From Antrihabitans auranticaus (lineage in GTDB: Bacteria > Actinomycetota > Actinomycetes > Mycobacteriales > Mycobacteriaceae), in the NCBI RefSeq assembly GCF_016481275.1, contig NZ_JAEMNW010000001.1, positions 1,231,531 to 1,295,530 of the forward strand: a DNA stretch of 64,000 nucleotides, given 5' to 3'. The position numbers and the translations under genes were made by a program. Shown here piece by piece: positions 24,510 through 32,637 of the stretch. Each line of letters opens with the position of its first letter. The first letter of the stretch is position 1. Below the pieces are notes generated by a model that saw only the letters and a list, made by a program, of their open reading frames with translations, did not search any database and had not been told where the DNA came from.

Positions 24510-25286
24510 ATGACGAAGGTGCTCCTCACGGGCGGTACCGGCACGCTGGGCCGTGCTGTGCACCGAACCCTGCGTGAGGACGGTGCGAGTGTCCGTGTGA
24601 TGAGCAGGCAACCCAAGCCCGCGGACGTTCCCGATTCGGAGTGGGCTACCGCTGACCTGCGCAGCAACGTCGGCGTCGACGCCGCGGTCGATGGTGTCGA
24701 CGTGATCGTGCACTGCGCGACCGGGTACCGGCAGGCCAATATGGGCCGCGCCGACGTCGAGGTCACCAAGAACTTGATCGCCGCAGCCAGGCGATCCGGG
24801 ACCCCGCACCTCGTCAATATTTCCATCGTCGGAATCGACGACATCCCGCTCTTCTTCTACCGCGCAAAGCATGAGATCGAAGATCTCGTCGCGGCCGCCG
24901 AACTCCCCTGGACGACGCTGCGCGCAACCCAGTTCCACGACCTCGTGCTGTCCATGTTCACCGCGCAACGATTCGCTCCCGTCCTGCTCACCCCCGCTTT
25001 TTCATTTCAGACGATCGACGTCCGCGATGTCGCGCTGCGCCTCAGCGAACTCGCCCTGCAGCCGGCCGCGGGTCGAGTCCCAGATATCGGCGGACCCGTA
25101 GTGCAAACCGCCGAAGAAATGGGCCGCAGCTATCTCGCGGCATTCGGGCGCCACCGCCGGGTCCTGTCGATCTCGGCGCCGGGGAAAACGTTCGCCGGCT
25201 ATCGCGAAGGGCACAACCTCACCCCGAACAAGGTCGGCACCATCACCTTCGAGGAATTCCTCGCGGAGCGGACAGCGGGGCGCTAG
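24510..25286 (+). CDS. NAD(P)-binding atypical SDR (NmrA/NAD-dependent epimerase-like)
   Basis: 258-residue Rossmann-fold protein starting MTKVLLTGGTGTLGRAV, the TGGTGxxG cofactor motif of atypical SDRs. It has RVMSRQP for NADP preference, VDVIVHCATG, and a reduced catalytic region (VNISIVGIDDIPLFFYRAKHEIE) with Tyr-x-x-x-Lys spacing in FFYRAKHE. Similar actinobacterial proteins act as redox sensors or quinone/isoflavone-type reductases; the substrate is unknown. The 190-bp region upstream, between divergent genes, should hold its promoter; I could not assign one. Confidence 0.82.
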   Translation: MTKVLLTGGTGTLGRAVHRTLREDGASVRVMSRQPKPADVPDSEWATADLRSNVGVDAAVDGVDVIVHCATGYRQANMGRADVEVTKNLIAAARRSGTPHLVNISIVGIDDIPLFFYRAKHEIEDLVAAAELPWTTLRATQFHDLVLSMFTAQRFAPVLLTPAFSFQTIDVRDVALRLSELALQPAAGRVPDIGGPVVQTAEEMGRSYLAAFGRHRRVLSISAPGKTFAGYREGHNLTPNKVGTITFEEFLAERTAGR

Positions 25287-25301
25287 CCGCTCGGGTTCGT
25301 T

Positions 25302-26432
25302 TCAGCCCGGCGTGCTGCTCAACCCTTCCCACCAGGATTGCTGCGCGGTCGGGCGTAGGACGTCGACGCGCTGGCCTGGCTGCGGCACGAATACGGCAGT
25401 GCGCGCCTGCTGGGCCGCGGCGACCAACCGCTCGACCGGTTCGCCCCACGGGTGGAACGCCAAGTTGAACGTCGCCCAATGGATCGGCACCAAAGTGCCG
25501 TTCGTCGGGTCGCCACGGTTGAGGTCGGCGTGGGCTTGCACAGCCTCCTCCGGATTCATGTGAATCTCACGCCAGAAATCGTTGTAGGCACCGATCGGCA
25601 GGATGGTGAGGTCGAACGGTCCGTGCGCAGTCCCGATCTCGCCGTAGCACTTGCCGTATCCGCTGTCGCCACCGAAAAAGACACGGCGCGTGGGCCCTTG
25701 GAGGGTCCACGACGACCACAGCGTCGTATTCCGGACCAGTCCGCGGCCGGAGAAGTGCCGCGCCTCGGTGCAGGTGATCGTCAAATCACCGACGGCTGTG
25801 CTTACACCCCAGTCGAGTTCGACGATCCGATCTTCCGGAACGTTCCAATGCCGAAGGTGCGCACCGATTCCCAGCGGAACGACGAACGGGGCAGTCTGAT
25901 TCTGCAGCAACGACTCAACGGTCGGCAGATCGAGGTGATCGTAGTGATCGTGCGAGATGACGATCGCGTCGACTTTCGGAATATCTTCCAGCGCAACAGG
26001 AACCGGATGCATCCGCGCCGGCCCGACCCGCGTAGACGGCGAAACCCGTTCGCCCCACACCGGATCCGCGAGAACGCGGAACCCATCGATCTCGACCAGC
26101 ACCGATGCGTGCCCGTACCACGTCAGGGCAAGCTCGGCCGCGTCCGCCGGAGCCAGCGGCGTCGACAGCGGTACCGCACCGATCGGGCGACCGATCTTGC
26201 CGCGCGTCAGCATCCCCTTCACGAGCGGCGTCGGATCCCCGCCCGTCGTGATCTGATCACTCGGTTCCGTGTTCTGGAACTGACCGTTCCGGAAGTTCGA
26301 CGAACCGGCCACGTACGCCTTGATCGCGTCTGTCGACGCCCCGATGGCGTTGGGAATCTCCCCCACCGCACGAACAACCCAGGTGAGACCGACCAACCCG
26401 AGAGCGGACGCGGCAGCGCTTTTGACGTTCAC
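25302..26432 (-). CDS. Metallo-beta-lactamase-fold hydrolase (Rv0906/NAPE-PLD-like)
   Basis: 376-residue protein with a hydrophobic N-terminus that could anchor or export it, then an MBL-fold domain. The metal-binding motif is ISHDHYDHLD, followed by EARHFSGRG, GGDSGYGKC and VPIHWATF. This subgroup resembles N-acyl-phosphatidylethanolamine phospholipase D and Rv0906. The likely activity is phosphodiester or lactone hydrolysis on a lipid; unproven here. The start is uncertain: GTG at 26432 is used, though GAGGG is very close to it. EchA6 lies 159 bp upstream on the same strand, as in M. tuberculosis. Confidence 0.8.
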   Translation of the reverse strand: MNVKSAAASALGLVGLTWVVRAVGEIPNAIGASTDAIKAYVAGSSNFRNGQFQNTEPSDQITTGGDPTPLVKGMLTRGKIGRPIGAVPLSTPLAPADAAELALTWYGHASVLVEIDGFRVLADPVWGERVSPSTRVGPARMHPVPVALEDIPKVDAIVISHDHYDHLDLPTVESLLQNQTAPFVVPLGIGAHLRHWNVPEDRIVELDWGVSTAVGDLTITCTEARHFSGRGLVRNTTLWSSWTLQGPTRRVFFGGDSGYGKCYGEIGTAHGPFDLTILPIGAYNDFWREIHMNPEEAVQAHADLNRGDPTNGTLVPIHWATFNLAFHPWGEPVERLVAAAQQARTAVFVPQPGQRVDVLRPTAQQSWWEGLSSTPG

Positions 26433-26591
26433 ACCCTCACAGTAACTATTTGCCCTTCGCTTCGCTCTGGGCTTGGCTCGCGGGCCTGCCACTCGCGGTA
26501 TCGGCCATGTTCGCCAGCCGAACAGGCTCTCAGCCGAACCAACCGCGAGTAATCACTCCCACAAGCGCCTGGTCGCGCCAGAATCCCCGAC

Positions 26592-27320
26592 CTACCGCCC
26601 GGCGAACTTGGCGGGGCGCTTTTCCTTGTGGGCCAGCCGACCCTCTTTGGCGTCGTCGCTGAGCCAGGCCTTGTAGAGGGCCGCACGCTGTTCCGGGGAT
26701 TCGGTGTCCTGGGTGCCGTCGTCGTTGAAAACCAACTTGAGGTGCTGCAACGTCAGCGGGGCGAGGGCTGCGATCTTGTGGGCCCACGCCTGCGCGTCGG
26801 CAACGGTGCCGATCTTGTTCGCCAACCCGTGGGTGAGGGCTTCCGGTGCGTGGAGGGACTCGAGTCCGAGCAGCATCGTCCGCGCCGGACCCGACCCGAC
26901 CAGCGACGACAGGCGGTGCACCGTCCAGCGGTCGACCGTGATTCCGAGTTTCGCGGCGGGCACTCCGAAGAACGCCCCCGGCGCGACAACCCGCAGATCC
27001 GAGGCGATCGCCAGCTGTGTACCCGCACCGAGCGCGGCACCGTTCACCGCGGCGATCACAGGAACCGGCACTGAGTCGACGGTGTGCAGCATCTCGAGCA
27101 ATTTCCCGGTGAAGTCGTCGGAATAGACCTCCGAAAGGTCCGCTCCCGCACAGAACACGGTGCCGCGACCGGTGAGCACAATCGCTCGCGCGTCGTCGTT
27201 GGCCGCTTTCTCGACGGCCTCACGCAGTGCCTCGCACAGTTCGCCGTTCAGCGCGTTCCGTCGTTCCTCGCGCTGCAATTCGATTGTGACGACATCCCCG
27301 TCGCGACTGATTCCGATCAT
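26592..27320 (-). CDS. echA6: Enoyl-CoA hydratase-like protein (EchA6 type)
   Basis: 242-residue crotonase-fold protein. The oxyanion-hole segments are FCAGADLSEV and NGAALGAGTQLA. The usual catalytic Glu positions are replaced: after the second glycine-rich loop the sequence reads FFGVPAAKLGITVDRWTV rather than containing the paired Glu residues of active hydratases. Mycobacterial EchA6 (Rv0905) is a non-catalytic acyl-CoA carrier that feeds FAS-II for mycolate synthesis, and this protein has the same neighbours (Rv0906 and AccD3 homologues nearby). A weak GTAAG site precedes the ATG. Confidence 0.82.
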   Translation of the reverse strand: MIGISRDGDVVTIELQREERRNALNGELCEALREAVEKAANDDARAIVLTGRGTVFCAGADLSEVYSDDFTGKLLEMLHTVDSVPVPVIAAVNGAALGAGTQLAIASDLRVVAPGAFFGVPAAKLGITVDRWTVHRLSSLVGSGPARTMLLGLESLHAPEALTHGLANKIGTVADAQAWAHKIAALAPLTLQHLKLVFNDDGTQDTESPEQRAALYKAWLSDDAKEGRLAHKEKRPAKFAGR

Positions 27321-27418
27321 GTGCGCTTACCCCTCGCTATCGCTCGACCCTGCTCGAAAGCAACCTACCAATCGGTACCGGAATGTTCATCCGCATCCCA
27401 TGGGGGTCTAATTGCCGG

Positions 27419-28495
27419 GTGACGCAGGTCGAGGTTTTGGTCATCGGCGCAGGCCAGGCTGGTCTGTCAGCGGGATATCATCTGCGCCGGCTCGGCCTGG
27501 TGGCCGGCACCGACTTCCTCGTCGTCGACCACGCAGCCGGTCCCGGCGGTGCGTGGCAATTCCGTTGGCCCTCACTGACACTCACGACGGTAAACGGCGT
27601 GAGCGACCTGCCCGGCATGGCGTTCAGCGAAACGCTGGCGCCTCACTCGGAAGAAGTTCAGGCCTCGGTTGCCGTACCGAACTACTACCGCCGGTACGAG
27701 GAGCGATTCGACCTTCGAGTCCGACGGCCGACCACCGTCACGGTCGTCTGCGATCGTGGTGACCACGATGGCGCGCTCACCGCGGAAACCGATCGCGGCG
27801 AGATCGCCGCAAAAGGTCTCATCAACGCGACCGGCACCTGGGAGCACCCGTTCATCCCGCATTACCGGGGCGCTGAAACATTCCTGGGTCGCCAGCTGCA
27901 CACCAAGGACTACGGCTCCGCCGCGGAATTCACGGGCAAGCACGTCATTGTCGTGGGCGGCGGCATCTCCGCGGTCCAGCTTCTCGACGAAGTTTCGCTC
28001 GTCACCACGACCACGTGGGTAACTCGATCCGAACCGGTATTTCGCGATGAGCCATTCACACCCGATATCGGCAGGAAAGCAGTCGCCATGGTCGAGGACC
28101 GTGTTCGACGTGGTCTGCCGCCCGGCTCGGTGGTGTCGGTGACCGGATTACCCGTCACCGACCGGATCCGCGCGGCACAGCAGCGCGGCGTGCTGAACCG
28201 GCTGCCGATGTTCGAGACGATCACCCCCGACGGTGTCCGCTGGGCCGACGGCACCGAAATGCAGGCCGACGTCATTCTGTGGTGCACCGGCTTCCGCAGC
28301 GCACTGGACCACCTCGCACCGCTACGGCTTCGCGGGCCCGGCGGAGGGATCACCATGGCAGGGCGGCTCGCGACCCAGGTTGCGACAGACCCCCGCGTCC
28401 ACTTGCTCGGCTACGGACCTTCGGCCAGCACTATCGGCGCGAACCGAGCCGGCCGAGCCGCGACACAGGAACTCCTGCACACACTGCGGGCATGA
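27419..28495 (+). CDS. NAD(P)-binding flavin monooxygenase-like protein
   Basis: 358-residue FAD/NAD(P) oxidoreductase of the CzcO/YUCCA-like FMO group. Two dinucleotide motifs are visible: VLVIGAGQAGLSAGYHL at the N-terminus and VIVVGGGISAVQLL near residue 180, plus the GPGGAWQFRWPSL substrate-face loop and ATGTWEHPFIP. The GTG at 27419 starts the first beta strand and lies six bases after TCTAAT, consistent with a leaderless mRNA; the ATG at 27383 would add an unrelated tail. It is divergent from echA6 and converges on the aldo-keto reductase with a 9-bp gap. Substrate unknown. Confidence 0.8.
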   Translation: MTQVEVLVIGAGQAGLSAGYHLRRLGLVAGTDFLVVDHAAGPGGAWQFRWPSLTLTTVNGVSDLPGMAFSETLAPHSEEVQASVAVPNYYRRYEERFDLRVRRPTTVTVVCDRGDHDGALTAETDRGEIAAKGLINATGTWEHPFIPHYRGAETFLGRQLHTKDYGSAAEFTGKHVIVVGGGISAVQLLDEVSLVTTTTWVTRSEPVFRDEPFTPDIGRKAVAMVEDRVRRGLPPGSVVSVTGLPVTDRIRAAQQRGVLNRLPMFETITPDGVRWADGTEMQADVILWCTGFRSALDHLAPLRLRGPGGGITMAGRLATQVATDPRVHLLGYGPSASTIGANRAGRAATQELLHTLRA

Positions 28496-28504
28496 CTCCC
28501 CGTG

Positions 28505-29350
28505 TCAGTTGCCGAACTCGGCGGGATCCGGGCCCGTGCGATGCCCCTCGTCGAGCCCGCTGATTGCGTGCACCTGCTCAGGGCTCAGCTCGAAACCGAG
28601 CACGTCGAAGTTGGACTTGATCCGCTCCGGCGTGACCGACTTCGGAATCACGATGTTGCCTAGCTGCAAGTGCCACCGAATGATCACCTGAGCAGGAGTT
28701 TTCCCGAGCTCGTTCGCAATGTCGCCGATCGTCTTGTTGCCCAGCGCCTGACCGCTGCCGAGTGGGCTCCACGCTTCGGTCGCGATGCCGTGCTGCGTGT
28801 CGAACATCCGCAGCGCTTCCTGCGTGAGCAGCGGATGGAGTTCGATTTGATTGACAGCGGGCACCTCGCCGACGGCGTCGATCAGCGTCTCGAGTGTGGC
28901 CTCGGTGAAGTTGGAGACGCCGATCGAACGAACCCGACCGTCTGCCTTCAGCTTCTGAAATGCCTTGAATGTGTCGATGTAGAGACCTTGACCCGCGCAC
29001 TGCCAGTGGATCAGGTAGAGATCGAGATATTCGAGTCCCAGGCGCTCCATGCTCGCGTCGAACGCGCGCAGTGTTGCGTCGTAGCCCTGGTCGTCGTTCC
29101 ACAACTTCGTGGTCACGTAGACCTCCTCGCGCGGCAGACCGGAGTCGGCTATCGCCTTACCCGTGCCGCGCTCGTTGCCGTAGATCGCGGCTGTGTCGAT
29201 GCTCCGGTAACCGGCGTCGAGCGCGATCCCGACCGCCGCATAGCTCTCGTCGTCGGGCACCTGCCAGACACCGAAGCCGAGTGCTGGGATGACGTTGCCG
29301 TCGTTCAACACGATCGTCGGTACGGAACTCGTCTCGCTCTTGAAGGTCAT
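28505..29350 (-). CDS. Aldo-keto reductase (2,5-diketo-D-gluconate reductase type)
   Basis: 281-residue AKR with a TIM-barrel pattern. The catalytic tetrad is visible as Asp in RSIDTAAIYGNE, the Tyr in the same motif, Lys in YVTTKLWN and His in LYLIHWQ. The C-terminal VIPKSVTPERIKSN forms the NADPH-binding loop. It resembles Rv2971-type AKR5 enzymes that reduce dicarbonyls such as methylglyoxal. The ATG at 29350 is taken as start; GGAGG is only two bases away, so the GTG at 29359 remains possible. Confidence 0.88.
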   Translation of the reverse strand: MTFKSETSSVPTIVLNDGNVIPALGFGVWQVPDDESYAAVGIALDAGYRSIDTAAIYGNERGTGKAIADSGLPREEVYVTTKLWNDDQGYDATLRAFDASMERLGLEYLDLYLIHWQCAGQGLYIDTFKAFQKLKADGRVRSIGVSNFTEATLETLIDAVGEVPAVNQIELHPLLTQEALRMFDTQHGIATEAWSPLGSGQALGNKTIGDIANELGKTPAQVIIRWHLQLGNIVIPKSVTPERIKSNFDVLGFELSPEQVHAISGLDEGHRTGPDPAEFGN

Positions 29351-29411
29351 GACCTCCACCGTGCCACGTCACGCCGACAACTTCGAGAACCGCTGGCAAT
29401 AGGCTTGACCG

Positions 29412-31052
29412 GTGTCCGCCACTCTTCATGTCTCCGCGCTGTCCGCCGCTCACGGCGAACGGACCTTGTTCGCCGACCTCGACCTCATAGTCGCCCCCGG
29501 CGACGTCATCGGGCTGGTCGGTGCGAACGGCGCGGGAAAGTCGACGCTGTTGAAGATCCTCGCCGGGCGTGACAACCATGCCGATGTCGAAGGCACGCTC
29601 ACGCTCGCACCACCGGATGCGACGGTCGGCTACCTCGCGCAGGAGCCGGAGGGAATTCCCGGCGAGACGGTCCACGCCTATCTTGCGCGGCGGACCGGAG
29701 TAACTGCGGCGGAGCACGAAATGAACTCTGCCGCAGATGCTCTCGGCACAGACCCCACCGTCGACCGCTACACTCCCGCCCTCGAACATTGGCTCGCACT
29801 CGGCGGCGCCGATATCGAGGAGCGGGCAGAGAAGATCGTCGCGGATCTCGGTCTTACCGTTGCGCTCGATGCCGAACTCGCCACTTTGTCGGGCGGGCAG
29901 GCGGCACGTGCCGGTCTCGCGGCAATCTTGTTGGCGCGCTACGACATTCTGCTACTCGACGAACCTACCAACGACCTCGACCTCGCCGGTCTCGAACAGC
30001 TCGAACGGTTCGTGGACGGCGCGCAGAATGCTCTTGTCATCGTCAGCCATGACCGCGAGTTCCTGGCCCGCAGCGTCAATCGCATCGTCGAACTGGACCT
30101 CGCGCAGCAGCAGATCGGAATCTACGACGGCGGCTACGACGCGTACCTCGCCGAGCGTGCCGTCAAACGGCAACACGCTCGCGATGCGTTCGAAGACTAC
30201 GCGGACACCAAGTCGGACCTGGAAGAACGCGCTCGTATGCAACGCAATTGGATGGAGAACGGCGTCCGCAACGCCCGCCGCAAGTCGAAGGACAACGACA
30301 AGATCGGCCGCAACTTCCGCGTCGAATCGACCGAGAAGCAGGCCGCCAAAGCGCGCCAGACGCAGCGTCGGATCGAGCGACTGGACGTCGTCGAGGAGCC
30401 GCGCAAAGAGTGGGAACTGCGTATGGAGATCGCCGCGGCGCCGCGGAGCGGATCGATCGTTGCCGCTCTGAACGGTGCGGTGGTCCGCTTCCCCGGCTTC
30501 ACTTTCGGTCCGGTCACGACCCAGATCGATTGGGGCGACAGAATTCTCGTGACCGGACCGAACGGGTCGGGCAAGTCCACGTTGCTGAGCCTATTACTCG
30601 GAAAGCGATCGCCCGACGGCGGCGCGGCAATGCAGGGCTCGGGCGTCGCCATCGGTGAAATAGACCAGGCGCGAAGGCTGTTCGAAGGATCCGGCGCACT
30701 GGTCGACGAATTCTCTGCTGCAGTCCCCGACCTCACCCCTGCCGACGTTCGCACACTGCTCGCGAAGTTCGGCCTGCGTGGGCACCATGTCATGCGTCCG
30801 GCGCACTCGCTGTCACCCGGCGAACGCACACGGGCTGCGCTGGCACTCCTGCAGGCGCGGGGTGTGAACCTCCTCGTCCTCGACGAGCCCACGAACCACC
30901 TCGACCTGCCGGCGATCGAACAGCTGGAATCCGCCATGGAGAACTTCGCCGGAACACTGCTGCTCGTCACGCATGACCGGCGCATGCTCGACACTGTCCG
31001 GAGCAATCGACGGTGGCGGATGACTGACGGGCAATTGCAAGAGACCATTTGA
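29412..31052 (+). CDS. ABC-F family ATPase
   Basis: 546-residue cytoplasmic protein with two ABC domains and no membrane part: Walker A GANGAGKST near residue 39 and GPNGSGKST near residue 381, signatures LSGGQAAR and LSPGERTR, and Walker B LLLDEPTNDLDL and LVLDEPTNHLDL. The linker between them (about residues 240-320) is long, charged and helical (RMQRNWMENGVRNARRKSKDNDK), as in ribosome-associated ABC-F proteins. Such proteins modulate translation or protect ribosomes from antibiotics; which applies here is unknown. TAGGCT lies six bases before the GTG start, so the mRNA is probably leaderless. Confidence 0.88.
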   Translation: MSATLHVSALSAAHGERTLFADLDLIVAPGDVIGLVGANGAGKSTLLKILAGRDNHADVEGTLTLAPPDATVGYLAQEPEGIPGETVHAYLARRTGVTAAEHEMNSAADALGTDPTVDRYTPALEHWLALGGADIEERAEKIVADLGLTVALDAELATLSGGQAARAGLAAILLARYDILLLDEPTNDLDLAGLEQLERFVDGAQNALVIVSHDREFLARSVNRIVELDLAQQQIGIYDGGYDAYLAERAVKRQHARDAFEDYADTKSDLEERARMQRNWMENGVRNARRKSKDNDKIGRNFRVESTEKQAAKARQTQRRIERLDVVEEPRKEWELRMEIAAAPRSGSIVAALNGAVVRFPGFTFGPVTTQIDWGDRILVTGPNGSGKSTLLSLLLGKRSPDGGAAMQGSGVAIGEIDQARRLFEGSGALVDEFSAAVPDLTPADVRTLLAKFGLRGHHVMRPAHSLSPGERTRAALALLQARGVNLLVLDEPTNHLDLPAIEQLESAMENFAGTLLLVTHDRRMLDTVRSNRRWRMTDGQLQETI

Positions 31053-31057
31053 ACTGG

Positions 31058-31094
31058 TTGACATATCGTTGTGTTTTTGCAACAATTAGTTGCA
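31058..31094 (+). promoter_or_regulatory. Leaderless promoter and inverted-repeat operator of the HTH gene
   Basis: A consensus -35 TTGACA (31058-31063) and -10 AACAAT (31081-31086) are 17 bp apart, and the ATG begins seven bases after the -10. A perfect inverted repeat, TGCAAC-N5-GTTGCA (31078-31094), covers the -10 box and runs into the first base of the start codon, a position where a bound repressor would block polymerase. Autoregulation by the HTH protein is inferred. Confidence 0.75.
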
Positions 31095-31387
31095 TGAGTC
31101 CGGTGAGACGAGGGGAGACTCTCCCCATCCACAATCGCATCGGGGTGCTGCGCGCGGAACGCAGAATGACACGCGCGACGCTTGCCGAAGCGATCGACGT
31201 CAACCCCCAGACCGTAGGCGCACTCGAGCGGGGCGATCACTACCCCAGCCTCGATCTGGCATTGCGGATCTGCGAGGTCTTCGGCCTGCCGGTCGAGGCC
31301 GTGTTCTCGCGATCCGAATTCGCCCCGCTCTCCACCGAGTTGTACGGGCGAATCGAACAACACGACAAGGGAGGCGAATCGCGATGA
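31094..31387 (+). CDS. Small XRE-family transcriptional regulator
   Basis: 97-residue HTH protein. The helix-turn-helix runs through IGVLRAERRMTRATLAEAIDVNPQTVGALERGDHYPSLDLALRICEVFGLPVEAVFS (about residues 15-72), typical of single-domain Cro/C1 regulators such as YozG-type proteins. The ATG at 31094 follows a strong promoter directly, so it is probably leaderless. Its stop overlaps the start of a four-helix membrane protein gene (ATGA). Pairs of a small XRE regulator and a small membrane protein are common, the membrane protein possibly modulating the regulator. Confidence 0.88.
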   Translation: MSPVRRGETLPIHNRIGVLRAERRMTRATLAEAIDVNPQTVGALERGDHYPSLDLALRICEVFGLPVEAVFSRSEFAPLSTELYGRIEQHDKGGESR

Positions 31388-31929
31388 CCGGGTCAACCCA
31401 GCCCAGCCTGATCACTCGCTATCAGACGAGGCGTACCCGCCGCTTCCTCGCCGACGAGCAACGCTGGTCGACGTGGTTCCCCGCCTGGCGAACACAGTCG
31501 CGTCGCAGAATTCTCGTTGTCTCTTTGGGCGTCGTGTTCGCGCTCATGTTCGCGGTCGGCGTCCTCTGCCATTTCGGCGTCGCTCGCGCACCGCTGCTGT
31601 GGTTCCCGGTCTGCCTGCTCTTCTTCCCGGCGTGGATCATGCTGCAGGTCGTCTCCGGGCGCCAGGCCGATGCGCCGGCGAGCACATTGGACGAGTGGGA
31701 GGTCGAGCAACGGGACAGCGCTCGCTCCATCGGGCTAGCGGTGACGCAGAACCTTGGCCTGATTGCCGTGTTCTACCTGCTGTTCGGCGCGGTCTTCGCA
31801 CCGGACGGCAACGCCGACTGGCACTACGCGGGCGCCATCTTCACCCTCGTCGCCCTGATGGTCGGCGGCTGCACGCCCGCCATGATCCTTGGCTGGACGC
31901 GCCCGGACGCCGAGCCTGAAGACCAATAG
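31384..31929 (+). CDS. Four-TM membrane protein coupled to XRE regulator
   Basis: 181-residue membrane protein of unknown function. A basic N-terminal region (RYQTRRTRRFLADEQRW) is followed by four hydrophobic segments at about residues 43-65, 70-92, 113-135 and 145-167. Between the second and third is an acidic cytoplasmic loop with LDEWEVEQRDSAR. GGGAGG upstream of the ATG is a good ribosome binding site, and the ATG overlaps the regulator's stop by four bases. The operon layout suggests membrane-signal control of the HTH protein, but this is inference only. Confidence 0.82.
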   Translation: MTGSTQPSLITRYQTRRTRRFLADEQRWSTWFPAWRTQSRRRILVVSLGVVFALMFAVGVLCHFGVARAPLLWFPVCLLFFPAWIMLQVVSGRQADAPASTLDEWEVEQRDSARSIGLAVTQNLGLIAVFYLLFGAVFAPDGNADWHYAGAIFTLVALMVGGCTPAMILGWTRPDAEPEDQ

Positions 31930-31953
31930 TTCTGCGCGGAAAGGACATTCGAT

Positions 31954-32637
31954 ATGCCGACGATCGCACAAGATCTGCTGTTGCTGTTGCTCGATGACGA
32001 ATCCGGTAAGCAGATCACGGACAGCACCAAGCTTCCCCGCGCGCTTGCCGGGGCCGTGGTTCTCGAACTCGCGCTGGCCGAGGCGGTCCGCGTCAGCGAG
32101 AAGAACGAGGAGACCAAGGCTGGCCGGCTCGTCACCGTTCGGGGCGCGGACCTGCTCACCGACCCACTCATCACGGCCGCGTACGAGACAATTCGCAGGT
32201 CGAAGCCGATGAAGCCGCAGCGCGTGATCGAGAAGCTGCAGCGCGGTCTGCGCGAGAAGGTCCTCGCCCAACTGGAGAAGCAGGGCTCGATTCGACAGCA
32301 ACGCACCAAGGTGCTCGGACTGTTTCCCACGACGAAGTGGCCGGCGCGCGACACCCGCCGAAAGCAGGCGGTTCGCCTCGAACTCGAACGGGCGCTCATC
32401 CACAACGCGACACCGAGCCCACACAACGCGGCACTCATCTCTCTCCTGTCCGCGATCGACGGCGTCCACAAAGTGTTTCCGGACGCCGATCGGAAGGCGA
32501 TCAAGAAGCGCGCCACAGAGATTGCGGAAGGCGAATGGGCGGGCACGGCGGTCCGGAAAGCGGTCGAAGCCGTGAACACGACCGTGCTGGCAGCCGTGCT
32601 GGTGTCCGTCACAGCCGGCGCAACGGCGAGCGGTTAG
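31954..32637 (+). CDS. GPP34 (GOLPH3/Vps74-like) family protein
   Basis: 227-residue protein with the GPP34 pattern: IAQDLLLLLLDDESGKQI at the N-terminus, LAGAVVLELALAEAVRV, then a charged helical region (PQRVIEKLQRGLREKVLAQLEKQGSIRQQ) and FPTTKWPARDTRRKQAVRLELERAL. Eukaryotic GOLPH3 binds phosphatidylinositol-4-phosphate on Golgi membranes; actinobacterial homologues are frequent and their function is unclear. GGAAAGGA lies eight bases before the ATG. It follows the HTH/membrane pair by 24 bp, probably in one operon, and its stop overlaps the convergent accD3 stop (TTAG). Confidence 0.85.
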   Translation: MPTIAQDLLLLLLDDESGKQITDSTKLPRALAGAVVLELALAEAVRVSEKNEETKAGRLVTVRGADLLTDPLITAAYETIRRSKPMKPQRVIEKLQRGLREKVLAQLEKQGSIRQQRTKVLGLFPTTKWPARDTRRKQAVRLELERALIHNATPSPHNAALISLLSAIDGVHKVFPDADRKAIKKRATEIAEGEWAGTAVRKAVEAVNTTVLAAVLVSVTAGATASG

